DNA from: Methylocystis rosea
Lineage (GTDB): Bacteria > Pseudomonadota > Alphaproteobacteria > Rhizobiales > Beijerinckiaceae
Direction: 5' to 3'
DNA length: 64,000 bases
Assembly: GCF_003855495.1 (NCBI RefSeq)
Contig: NZ_CP034088.1
Location: 154,995 to 218,994 of the forward strand
In this document: piece by piece, positions 54,294 through 62,490 of the stretch
Numbering within the stretch: the first letter of the stretch is position 1
Layout of the letters: the number at the start of each line of letters is the position of its first letter
Position numbers and translations under genes: made by a program
Notes under the pieces: generated by a model
Databases searched by the model: none
What the model was told of the DNA's origin: nothing
The model's input: only the letters and a program-made list of their open reading frames with translations

Positions 54294-55168
54294 ACCGCCT
54301 CCCCGAGCAACGAGGTCGTCCTGGCGACCTCGAAATCCGATCCCATGATCCGCTCCTCGCCGCTGACGATGGCGGCGACGGCAAGCCGCGTCATCAAGGA
54401 GAAGATCGCAGCGGTGACGCCGCCCGTCGTCTCAAGGATGCTTTTGAGCGCCCGCTCGCCGATCTCGCTTTGCCGGCGCAACGGCAGCGTGCGCTGCAAA
54501 CTTCCGATCAACGCCGCGAAATCCTGGTCGTTCCGCCAGGGCGGGAGCGCGATGGCCTCGAAGCGGCGCACGAGTTGCTCGTCGGTCTTGAGCGCATTGC
54601 GGGCCTGCTGGGTGCCGACGCAAACGAGCGGGATGCGCAGCTCGTTGCCCAAAAACCGCAGCATGTTGAGGAACCGCGCCTGCTCGCGCACCGTGCCCGC
54701 GTGGAGGCTGTGCACCTCGTCGATGACCAGCATGCCCGGCTGCGCCTGCTCCAGCACACGCAACGCCACATTCTCCAAAGCGCCGAGCGTCGGCCGGGTC
54801 GGCTCCGGCGCGCCGATCGCCGCGAGCAGCCGCTTGTAAAACCGCGCTTCATCCGGCCCCGAGACCATCTGGACGAGCACGACCGGCATGCGCTTGAGCC
54901 CATTGACGGCGTCGAAATAGGCGGGGTGATCGCGCGCGAACTTTTCGACGATCATCGTCTTGCCCATGCCGGACTCGCCGACGATCAGCAGATTGGGCAT
55001 GCGGGCGCGTCGGGGAAACGAGATCAGCTCCTCGAGCATCGCCAGCGCCTGCTGCGCCCGCGGGTAATTGATCCAGCGGTCGGCGCGAATCCGCCGCAAC
55101 CGCTCTTCCGAGCTCAGCGCGGCGATTGGACGGATCGTGGCGAACAAATGCTCAAAATCCTCAGTCAT
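54290..55168 (-). CDS. tniB: TniB AAA+ ATPase (transposon 2)
   Basis: About 292 residues: Walker A LIVGESGMGKTMIVEKFA, Walker B PGMLVIDEVHSLHAGTVREQ, sensor PLVCVGTQQARNALKTDEQL, and RRFEAIALPPWRNDQDFAAL. ATG 55168 overlaps the end of tniA by 8 bp. Together with TniQ it would choose the insertion site and activate TniA. Confidence 0.88.
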   Translation of the reverse strand: MTEDFEHLFATIRPIAALSSEERLRRIRADRWINYPRAQQALAMLEELISFPRRARMPNLLIVGESGMGKTMIVEKFARDHPAYFDAVNGLKRMPVVLVQMVSGPDEARFYKRLLAAIGAPEPTRPTLGALENVALRVLEQAQPGMLVIDEVHSLHAGTVREQARFLNMLRFLGNELRIPLVCVGTQQARNALKTDEQLVRRFEAIALPPWRNDQDFAALIGSLQRTLPLRRQSEIGERALKSILETTGGVTAAIFSLMTRLAVAAIVSGEERIMGSDFEVARTTSLLGEAV

Positions 55169-56777
55169 CCCATTCCTCCACCTCGAAATAGGGCAGCACC
55201 AGCGGCGGGTCCGCCGCGCGCGGCGCGGCGGCCTGCGGGACCTCAATCGTCTTCGGCGGCGGCGATCTGGGACGCCGCGCCGCGTCGCGCCGCATTGCCT
55301 TGGTGGCGCGCACCGCCTCGTCCACCAAAGCGCGCTGAGCAAGGATCGTCGAAAAGATCTGTTCCTCGTCGACCGCCCGGCGGCCCGCCGCGCGCAAGGC
55401 CCGCAACGCCGCCCGCTGCTCCCACAGCGCGATGGAAGGGCGCGTTCGATCGGCCGGGCGCGCTTCGAGATACCCCTCCCCCACCCGCACGAAGACCACC
55501 GAGAGGTCGCGCGGATCGTATTTCACCGTGAGCTTTTCCGCGCCCCGCCCCATGAGCCAGCGCAGCTCGTCAGACCAGTAGCGGATGTGATGGAGATGCA
55601 GGCCGTCACGTTGCAAAACGCGCCGCTCGGCGGGAAGGAAATCGATCAGGAACCGCCTGACGTCGCAGGGCATGCGCACAGCGACCTCGTCGATGCGCGC
55701 CCGCCAGACCGCCGCCGGCGGCGCCCCGAGCGCCTTATGGATCCGCGCGTGATAGGCCCCGACGATTTCCAGGGCGAAATAGGTCTCGAGCTCGCGCAAG
55801 GTCATCACCGCCTGCCGCTCCGGATCGAGATCGCCGCGCGCGCGGATGTTGGAAAAATGCGACCCCGGAATGAGATGGACCGCCCCCATCATCGTCCCGA
55901 TCAGCCGCTCGATGTGGCCGCCGAAACGAGGCGTTCCCGGCGGCCGATAAACGAGATCCACGCCGTGTTCGGCGCAGGCGCGCTCAAAAGCCAGCGCATG
56001 GAATTCGGCGCCATTGTCGACATGGATGACGCGGGGTATTCCCCGCGCCGGCCATTCCGCCGCGATCCCGCGCGCCGCCAGCCAACGCGTCTTGTCCATC
56101 ACCGCATGGGTCAGACACAGCGCGACCGCCGTCAGCGAGGGCGGATCGAGCGACAGATGGAAGCCCATCGCCATCCGTGTGGCGACGTCGATCGCCAGCG
56201 TCAGCGTCGGCCGGCCAATGGGAAGCCGGGTGATGGGATCCACGACGGTCACATCAACCTTGGTGTGGTCCATCTGCACGATCGCCAGCGGCGCACTCGC
56301 CTCCAACGATCCCGGCGTCGCCAGAAAAATCGGCTCCGACTTGCCCTTGCCTTCCCGCCGTCGGAGCAGTTCGGCCTCGTCCTGGCGATCGAGCCAGCGA
56401 CGCAGACGGCGAATGGACGGAACGGGGAATCCCTGGCGCCGACAATCGGCGGCGACCTCGGCCCAGAACCGCGTCAACGTAGGACGCCGCCGCGTCGCGT
56501 AGAACTCCCGGAAGTGTTTCTCGACAACGGCGAGAACATCAGGCGTCAGCGGACGCATCCCGGATTGGGGGCCGCGACGACGCGGCGCCAGCGCGCTGGT
56601 CCGGGCGCTCTCTCGAAACCGCTTCAACCAGCGAAACAGCGTCGTCCGGCCGACCCCGAGCGCCGCCATGGCGTCGCGGATTTGCTCGCCCGAAGGCCGC
56701 TCGGGCAGCTTGGAGAGAACCTCCGCGCGCCGTTGCGCCGCCGCCCATTCTTGCGGGTCGATGTCGCCAATATCCAT
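55161..56777 (-). CDS. tniA: TniA-type DDE transposase (transposon 2)
   Basis: About 538 residues and uninterrupted. N-terminal HTH (AMAALGVGRTTLFRWLKRFR), DDE core IVQMDHTKVDVTVVDPITRL (D), RVIHVDNGAEFHALAFERAC (D), GGHIERLIGTMMGAVHLIPG (E), then a basic beta-barrel and tail ending EVEEWDD. ATG 56777 has AAGG upstream; GTG 56813 is possible but overlaps the end repeats. Clearly distinct in sequence from the TniA at 35118. Confidence 0.9.
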   Translation of the reverse strand: MDIGDIDPQEWAAAQRRAEVLSKLPERPSGEQIRDAMAALGVGRTTLFRWLKRFRESARTSALAPRRRGPQSGMRPLTPDVLAVVEKHFREFYATRRRPTLTRFWAEVAADCRRQGFPVPSIRRLRRWLDRQDEAELLRRREGKGKSEPIFLATPGSLEASAPLAIVQMDHTKVDVTVVDPITRLPIGRPTLTLAIDVATRMAMGFHLSLDPPSLTAVALCLTHAVMDKTRWLAARGIAAEWPARGIPRVIHVDNGAEFHALAFERACAEHGVDLVYRPPGTPRFGGHIERLIGTMMGAVHLIPGSHFSNIRARGDLDPERQAVMTLRELETYFALEIVGAYHARIHKALGAPPAAVWRARIDEVAVRMPCDVRRFLIDFLPAERRVLQRDGLHLHHIRYWSDELRWLMGRGAEKLTVKYDPRDLSVVFVRVGEGYLEARPADRTRPSIALWEQRAALRALRAAGRRAVDEEQIFSTILAQRALVDEAVRATKAMRRDAARRPRSPPPKTIEVPQAAAPRAADPPLVLPYFEVEEWDD

Positions 56778-56935
56778 GGACAGCCTTGCCGTCTCGCAGC
56801 AATCTGGTTCCACAAATTACGAATCAAACTCGACGCCGGTCCCTGAAATTCTGAATCGATCCCAAAATTATGCAACAGCGAAGTCCAAAGATTCCAATGC
56901 CCCGGAGTCCCAGAAATTGCGACAATCCGACAGAG

Positions 56936-58009
56936 ATGGCCAATTTAGAGGACGATCCGCAAGGCGATGGCGGGCAACTCGCCGAACGGCCGTCGTCGCC
57001 CCATCTTGAGGCGCTCTCGCAAAAAGCCCGGGATTATGCCCGCAACGCGCGCTCGGAAAACACAAGGCGCGCCTATGACGCCGACTGGCGGCAGTTCGCC
57101 GCCTGGCTGCGCCGGCAGGGGCTCGATCCCCTCCCCCCGGACCCGCAAACCGTCGGCCTCTATCTCGCCGCCTGTGTCGAGGGTTCCCCGGGCCGCGATC
57201 CTTTGAGCGTCGCGTCGCTGGAGCGCCGGCTCGCCGGCATTTGCTGGCGTTACCGCCAGCGCGGCGCGCCGCTCGATACGAGTGAGAGGCATATTTCGAC
57301 GGTGCTCGCCGGCATTCGCCGCGCCCATGGTCGCCCGCCGCTCCAAAAGGAGGCGATCTTCGCCGATGAACTTCTGGCGATGCTGGCGACGCTCGAGATG
57401 GATCTGCGCGGGATTCGCGACCGCGCCATTCTGGCGATCGGCTTTGCCGGCGGCCTGCGCCGCTCCGAGATCGTCGGCCTCGATTGCGGGCCCGATCAGA
57501 CCGAGGACGGAACCGGCTGGATCGAGATTTTTCCTGCTGGCGAGGATATATCCAGCGCCAGCAACAACGACGGCGGCGCGGTGCTGCAGATTTCTGGCAA
57601 GACCGGCTGGCGCGAGGTCGAAATCGGCCGCGGCACCCGCCCCGAGACCTGTCCCGTGGCGCTACTCGAGACCTGGATGCGGCTCGGGCGGATCAGCCAC
57701 GGCCCGCTCTTCCGCCCGGTCGCGCGCAAAAATGGCGGCGTTTCGCCCGAGCGGCTCACCGACAAACATGTCGCCCGGCTGGTGCAGAAAACCGCGCTTG
57801 CCGCCGGCATTCGCGGCGATCTCACCGAGGGCGAGCGGCGGCGCGCCTTTGGCGGGCATTCACTCCGCGCCGGCCTCGCCTCCTCGGCGCAGATCGAGGA
57901 AGCGCATGTGCAAAAGCATCTCGGCCACGCCTCCGCCGAAATGACGCGTCGCTACCAGCGGAAACGCGACAGGTTCCGGGTCAATCTCACCAAAGCGGCG
58001 GGCTTATAG
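56936..58009 (+). CDS. Tyrosine recombinase (phage-integrase/Xer type)
   Basis: About 357 residues. N-terminal SAM-like core-binding domain (ENTRRAYDADWRQFAAWLRR), then the catalytic domain: Arg in GFAGGLRRSEIVGLD (near 173), GHSLRAGLASSAQIEEAHVQ (HxxR, near 307), KHLGHASAEMTRRYQR (second His near 328 and Tyr near 338). All the catalytic residues are seen. ATG 56936 lies 4 bp outside the Tni right end, so the promoter was probably replaced by the transposon end. Without the transposon the gene would face DUF1403 across the palindrome. Confidence 0.85.
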   Translation: MANLEDDPQGDGGQLAERPSSPHLEALSQKARDYARNARSENTRRAYDADWRQFAAWLRRQGLDPLPPDPQTVGLYLAACVEGSPGRDPLSVASLERRLAGICWRYRQRGAPLDTSERHISTVLAGIRRAHGRPPLQKEAIFADELLAMLATLEMDLRGIRDRAILAIGFAGGLRRSEIVGLDCGPDQTEDGTGWIEIFPAGEDISSASNNDGGAVLQISGKTGWREVEIGRGTRPETCPVALLETWMRLGRISHGPLFRPVARKNGGVSPERLTDKHVARLVQKTALAAGIRGDLTEGERRRAFGGHSLRAGLASSAQIEEAHVQKHLGHASAEMTRRYQRKRDRFRVNLTKAAGL

Positions 58010-58312
58010 CTACGCCAGTCACGCGCGGTCATCTTCGGTTGATCGAGGATCCAAAGGATTCGCAAATGGCGGTAACGCGCCGTAGGTGGCGGCGGCCGTC
58101 AGCGCCTGCGCAGCAATGTCCCCTGCCCGGCTCAGGAGATCAGTCGGCGCCGCTTTCCCCGAATCCGCCAACGGACCAAGTCGATGATCTTGACCAGCGC
58201 GTCGGACAAGATGGCGAGTTGGATCATCGTATCGGTCATGGCGTCCGTGCTCCCTCGATGGGCAACGATAATCGCCAAATCCACGGCAGCGAAGCCCTCG
58301 TAAAAAGTCCAA
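58010..58312. other. Intergenic between recombinase and repC
   Basis: No clear gene. A minus-strand frame (58132-58335) ending TDTMIQLAILSDALVKIIDL-VRWRIRGKRRRLIS is membrane-like, but overlaps repC and lacks a good start. It could be a short leader or a relic. Confidence 0.35.
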
Positions 58313-59680
58313 TCACCCCGCCTTCTTTCGGTCACGCGCGGCCTTTGCCGCCTTGCCGCGCAGCAGCGCCATCAGCACCGGGCCGAGCGAAAACTCCCCT
58401 TCCCGGGCCTTTCCGGTCAGCACCCGCAAATAGCCCCCGGCGGATTTGATTTCCTCGCCCCGTTGCAGGATCGCGGCGATGACGATCGAGGCGTCATGCT
58501 CGCCCAAGACATCGAGCGCCTGTTTCCAGGCGTCGGGCGAGACGCCGAGCGCCGAGCGGACAATCGCCGCGGCGTCGATGAGATCGCGCCAGCAGGCAAT
58601 CTCGCCGCGTTTGCCGTAGTCGACGATGTCGGGACAGGCTTGCAACACCATGCCCAGCGGATAGGTTCGCGTCGACGATAGTTGCCGTTCCCCGAGTCCT
58701 GAGCCAGACCCCTCAGCTTCGGCGCCCCCTGCCCTTTCGGCTTCCGGGGCTTCCGGCATTGACCCGGGCGGTTCGGCCCTGCCTTCTCGAAGGCTAGGTT
58801 CAAGATCAGGAATGTTTGTGATTTGATTCTGTATATGGCGCTCAGTCTGAGACTCATTGGCGCTTCTTTTTTGCTGTTTTACGTGCGCCTCCAATAGATT
58901 CTGGATTTCGGCTGCGAGTGCCGTCAATTCCCCCGCCAAAGCCTCCAGCGCGCTTCGGTCGAGACTGCGCGAGTAACGCGCCGAAAGGGCCTGCGAACAT
59001 CCGTAAAGGCCTTCCCAGTCGCCGATCGCCCGCCCATCGATCGACACCGGCGCGACGCGAACGCCCTCCTCCATGCCGGTCTCGATCATCTTGGCGATGT
59101 CGCGTCTAAGCAGCGTGATCTTCTCGCGCAACAGAGCGATGGCGCGGTTCTCGACGCGCACTTCTTCGGCGAGGTTTTCGATCTCGGCAGCGCGCGCGAT
59201 GAGCGGCGCCAGATCAAAGCCGAAGGCTTCTGCGATCTCGCCCCCCTGCCCGCGCCGCGCGAAACGTTTACCGTTTGGTGAGTCGCGCCGGATGATCAAT
59301 CCCGCCTCGACAAGCGAGGCGAGGTGACGACGTAGCGTCGCCGGCGCCATGCCATGGGCGCGGATCGAGAGTTCCCGGTTCGATGGAAACACCACGATCC
59401 CGGGCGAATCGCTCTCCTCCCCTTCCCTGGCTTCGGCCTCCGGCAACGTCAGCGCCGTTTCCTGGTGGAAGCTCAGCAAAGCGTGGAGGACCGACAGCGC
59501 CCGGTCGGTGACGCCGAGCGGGCCCTTGGCTTCTGTGAGCGCCCGAAACAGTCGCCATTTATGAACGACGGTCTCGGAGGCGTCCGGTTTTTCCGCGAAA
59601 TCGCGCGTCGCCGCTTGCGTCGCCACCATGGCAAGCGACAGCGATCGCCGCCCGAAGGGCGTCGTTGAATGTGTGCGCAT
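58313..59680 (-). CDS. repC: RepC plasmid replication initiator
   Basis: 455 residues of RepC: FGRRSLSLAMVATQAATRDF, WRLFRALTEAKGPLGVTDRA, VVFPSNRELSIRAHGMAPAT-LRRHLASLVEAGLIIRRDSP (winged-helix DNA binding), ending AGGYLRVLTGKAREGEFSLG. In this family the origin lies inside repC; the AT-richer stretch around 58840-58880 is the likely place. GAGG precedes ATG 59680. repC lies downstream of repB, with the inc-alpha RNA in between. Confidence 0.92.
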   Translation of the reverse strand: MRTHSTTPFGRRSLSLAMVATQAATRDFAEKPDASETVVHKWRLFRALTEAKGPLGVTDRALSVLHALLSFHQETALTLPEAEAREGEESDSPGIVVFPSNRELSIRAHGMAPATLRRHLASLVEAGLIIRRDSPNGKRFARRGQGGEIAEAFGFDLAPLIARAAEIENLAEEVRVENRAIALLREKITLLRRDIAKMIETGMEEGVRVAPVSIDGRAIGDWEGLYGCSQALSARYSRSLDRSALEALAGELTALAAEIQNLLEAHVKQQKRSANESQTERHIQNQITNIPDLEPSLREGRAEPPGSMPEAPEAERAGGAEAEGSGSGLGERQLSSTRTYPLGMVLQACPDIVDYGKRGEIACWRDLIDAAAIVRSALGVSPDAWKQALDVLGEHDASIVIAAILQRGEEIKSAGGYLRVLTGKAREGEFSLGPVLMALLRGKAAKAARDRKKAG

Positions 59681-59763
59681 AGGCTTTTGCCTCGTTCAGG
59701 CAAAAGAAATCCGCTCGCCGAAACGGCGCCGACTCTTGACAGCGATTCGCGGAAGTGTGATTC

Positions 59764-59819
59764 TCTAGGTGCTAACTACGAGAAGGGCTTCCGGGGCGAC
59801 GTTTCGGGGGCCTTTTTCT
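59764..59819 (+). ncRNA. Candidate inc-alpha counter-transcribed RNA
   Basis: In the repB-repC gap, on the strand opposite the rep genes, TTGACA (59736-59741) with GATTCT 17 bp later forms a promoter. About 25 bp on, GGCTTCCG (59786-59793) pairs with CGGGGGCC (59805-59812), followed by TTTTT. repABC plasmids encode a short antisense RNA in this position that limits RepC synthesis and sets incompatibility. Its exact ends are inferred. Confidence 0.65.
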
Positions 59820-59873
59820 TTTGCCAGTTTCTCCTGCTTTCATACTTCTTGACGCTACGCGAAACTCTCGCCG

Positions 59874-60941
59874 TCATTGACGGGATTTGAATTCCTCATA
59901 GAGCGACTGCAATCGCCCGAGGATGAAATCTCCGAATTCGGGAACGACCTTTCTGTCGATCGTCACCGAAATTTTTTCCGCGCTCTGGACAATCTTGGCG
60001 AACTTCGCGCCGTCAGTCGTAGTCCAGCTTTCAAACCGGGGTTGGTCAACGCTCGGCTTAGCAATCGCGTGCGCTCGCCGAAACCGAAGGTCGCTTTCGA
60101 GCGCCAAGAAGTCCGGCGTCGAAATCAAGTCTCCCACCGACGTTGCCACGACCGGATCTGAAAAGCGCTCCGCGAGGTCGATCCATCCGCGTCGCCCGAT
60201 CCCAAGCGCGGGACCGATTGCGTCGATGACATCTTCTGGAATTCTGGAGACGACCGAAAGCATGTTGGAAAGATCGCTCTTGTAGACAGAAAGCGCGGTC
60301 ATAATCGTATCGCGCTTGAACCCTCTTTCTTCTAAGCCACGTGCGAATCTTGCCTTCTCGATGAACGACAAATCTTGTCGTTCATTGTTCTCCTGCCCTT
60401 GGGCAATAACGAGTTCGTCATCGGAGAGCGCCCTGACGACGGCCCGAACTGTTCGCTGAAGCTCCAATGCGGCACGAAGCCGCCGATGGCCGTACGCGAC
60501 CTGGTACCGCCCGTTTTTGCTGGGATGCGGACGGACTAGAATTGGCACTTGCTGTCCATGATCTCGAATCGCGTCGACCAGACGCGCGTGCGCCTCCTTC
60601 GTCGTCGGCATGCGATCGTTGACAAAGGACGGATCAACAAGACTTGGATCAAGTTCAACGACCGCCTGCCCTTCGGCGAGTTGACGCTCAATTGCGAGGG
60701 CGCGCTCGGATTGCGCTTTAAACTCGCTGAGGGACTGTCCGAGCGCACCAACGGGCGCTGCGGTTGTTCTAATCAGTTCCGGCGCACCGAGAATCGGCCG
60801 GGACCTAAATCTTGCCGCTCTGACCGGATCAACCGGAGGCTTATCGTCCGCTGCACGATTTTCGGAATCGTCGATAGCTGCGACCTCCGTTGCGGATGCG
60901 GAAGCAGGCTTCAAATTCGCGAAAAGAGCTTTCCGGCTCAT
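59874..60941 (-). CDS. repB: RepB (ParB-family) partition protein
   Basis: About 355 residues: SRKALFANLKPASASATEVA, GQAVVELDPSLVDPSFVNDR, DHGQQVPILVRPHPSKNGRY, VAYGHRRLRAALELQRTVRA, GQENNERQDLSFIEKARFAR and a KB-type HTH region. ParB-like proteins bind parS and work with RepA in partition. ATG 60941 has GGGGGAG six bases before it and overlaps the repA stop (ATGA). Confidence 0.93.
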   Translation of the reverse strand: MSRKALFANLKPASASATEVAAIDDSENRAADDKPPVDPVRAARFRSRPILGAPELIRTTAAPVGALGQSLSEFKAQSERALAIERQLAEGQAVVELDPSLVDPSFVNDRMPTTKEAHARLVDAIRDHGQQVPILVRPHPSKNGRYQVAYGHRRLRAALELQRTVRAVVRALSDDELVIAQGQENNERQDLSFIEKARFARGLEERGFKRDTIMTALSVYKSDLSNMLSVVSRIPEDVIDAIGPALGIGRRGWIDLAERFSDPVVATSVGDLISTPDFLALESDLRFRRAHAIAKPSVDQPRFESWTTTDGAKFAKIVQSAEKISVTIDRKVVPEFGDFILGRLQSLYEEFKSRQ

Positions 60942-62149
60942 GCTGCTCTCCCCCAAGCTCCACGGATCAATCCTTCGATCTCTCCGTTGACCTGGTTCAT
61001 TGATTCGATCGCTCGATCGTACGTCGATCTAGTAAACTGCTGTCTTTCAACCTCATACAGCGTCTGGTTCGTGATCGATGCGTCTGAGATCGCTGTGCTT
61101 TTCAGCATGGGATGTATAAGCACGTGCTGTCCAAAGATTGACCTGAGAAAGGCGACCATCTGATTTTGCGGGCCATCGCTCGGTTCGAACCTTGTTACGA
61201 GATAATTCATCCAGTCGTAGTTGGTTGTCCCTCCCGCATCGGCGACAACTTCCAACAAATCTCCTGTCATCGTTAGAAATTGTGACATCGACAACACGTC
61301 GAGCATCTGCGGATGAACCGTAATCAGCACCGCCGTTGCGGCGCTCAACGCAGAAAGAGTCAGGTAGCCGAGCTGCGGAGGACAATCGATAACGACAATG
61401 TCGTAGAGATTTTGCGCTTCCGCTATTGCCTGAGCGATGCGCCCAAAAAACATCAGATCACCCGGGGCGCGCTGCATCAGCGCTCGGGGTGTTTCATGCT
61501 CAAATTCCATCAGTTCCAGATGCGCCGGGATCAAATGCAGACTGGGGATGTAGGTTCCCCTGACAACCTCGCTGATAGATCGACGATGCTCGTCGTAACG
61601 TATCGCGCCATACAACGTCTCGTTCGGACCAACGTCGAGTTCCGGTTGTGATCCAAAAAGTGCAGAGAGGCTGGCTTGAGGATCGAGATCGATCGCAAGA
61701 ACGCGGTACCCATGCAAAGCCAAATACTGCGATAAATGCGCCGAAGTCGTTGTCTTCCCCGACCCGCCCTTAAAATTCATCACGGTGATGATCTGCAGAT
61801 GCTCACCTTCGATACGATGGGGCAGATAGCGGCGATCTCCTCTGGCGCTCTGGTCGAGAATCCGCCGGATATTTTGAATGTCTTCTACAGAGTAGGACCG
61901 CCTACCGTTCGTCACGGTGGCGGCGATCCCCCGCCCTTCTGACGCAATCTGTCGCAAATAGCCTTCATGAATGCCAACCAGTTTCGCGGCTTCGGCCGGC
62001 GAAAAAAGGCGGATACTTTTTTCCGCAGACGGGGGAAAATTGTTTCGCTGATGCGCCTGCAGTTGCTCAGATAGATCGTGCGCGTGCCGCTGGATCAACG
62101 TCCTTAGCTCGGTCGCTTGCGGTGTGGTTGCTGCAGGTTTGCGTGCCAT
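60938..62149 (-). CDS. repA: RepA (ParA-family) partition ATPase
   Basis: About 403 residues: an N-terminal HTH/MerR-like region (FSPAEAAKLVGIHEGYLRQI), deviant Walker A (TVMNFKGGSGKTTTSAHLSQ), LAIDLDPQASLSALFGSQPE, IVVIDCPPQLGYLTLSALSA (Walker B). RepA drives plasmid partition and represses the operon. ATG 62149 matches the usual length; the frame extends up to 62269. The repABC order on the minus strand is repA-repB-repC. Confidence 0.93.
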   Translation of the reverse strand: MARKPAATTPQATELRTLIQRHAHDLSEQLQAHQRNNFPPSAEKSIRLFSPAEAAKLVGIHEGYLRQIASEGRGIAATVTNGRRSYSVEDIQNIRRILDQSARGDRRYLPHRIEGEHLQIITVMNFKGGSGKTTTSAHLSQYLALHGYRVLAIDLDPQASLSALFGSQPELDVGPNETLYGAIRYDEHRRSISEVVRGTYIPSLHLIPAHLELMEFEHETPRALMQRAPGDLMFFGRIAQAIAEAQNLYDIVVIDCPPQLGYLTLSALSAATAVLITVHPQMLDVLSMSQFLTMTGDLLEVVADAGGTTNYDWMNYLVTRFEPSDGPQNQMVAFLRSIFGQHVLIHPMLKSTAISDASITNQTLYEVERQQFTRSTYDRAIESMNQVNGEIEGLIRGAWGRAA

Positions 62150-62333
62150 GCGGAGGAAGGCTCTCACCAAATCAAAGCTGCGGAGTTTTTCAAAGTTTCG
62201 CACTTCAAGCGCGTCTTTACGCAATAGTGCCGATTCTCGCGCGTGGCGCAACGTTTTTAGTACTAACAAAGCGTTAAGAGCCGGCTGATCTGGCTACGAA
62301 CAAAGTCGATGCTTCTTACGAGCGCTTGTCCTT

Positions 62334-62349
62334 GGGGGGGGGGGGGGGG
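62334..62349 (+). repeat. 16-G homopolymer
   Basis: An uninterrupted run of sixteen G overlaps the first base of parS 1, upstream of repA. Such a tract is prone to slippage and could form a G-rich structure. It could also be a sequencing artefact. Confidence 0.6.
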
Positions 62350-62364
62350 TTAGCCGCGGCTAAC
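62349..62364. promoter_or_regulatory. parS site 1
   Basis: GTTAGCCGCGGCTAAC is a perfect 16-bp palindrome that fits the repABC parS consensus (GTTnnCnGCnGnnAAC). It lies about 200 bp upstream of repA and is the predicted RepB-binding centromere. Confidence 0.88.
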
Positions 62365-62394
62365 TTTTGGTACTTTAAGAACCTCGCTTCAAGA

Positions 62395-62410
62395 GTTAGC
62401 CGCGGCTAAC
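62395..62410. promoter_or_regulatory. parS site 2
   Basis: A second exact copy of GTTAGCCGCGGCTAAC, 46 bp after the first. Two adjacent centromere sites upstream of repA strengthen the reading of this region as the partition locus. Confidence 0.88.
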
Positions 62411-62490
62411 TTCAGAGCGCTTCCTCTCTCTATATGCGTGGGTGTCGTCGCGGACACTCCCTAAACAATCTGGTCGTGCTGAGATACGCT

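Larger units (their letters stand above)
53142..56932 (-). mobile_element. Tni (Tn5053/Tn7-like) transposon 2
   Basis: The unit is bounded by TGTCGGAGAGCCGCAATTTT (left, 53142) and, on the minus strand, TGTCGGATTGTCGCAATTTC (right, 56932). Repeats of the form AATTTrTGGGAC occur in direct order at the left (AATTT at 53156, 53188, 53229, 53250, 53274, 53294) and inverted at the right (AAATT at 56814, 56846, 56865, 56914). Six versus four copies is the asymmetric-end design of Tn7-like elements. It carries tniA, tniB, tniQ and no resolvase. Flanks show no 5-bp duplication. Confidence 0.78.

Noticed and set aside
54050..56846. Long plus-strand frames opposite tniB and tniA of transposon 2
   Set aside because: Antisense shadows with Arg/Pro/Ala-rich sequence; the minus strand has full TniB and TniA motifs.
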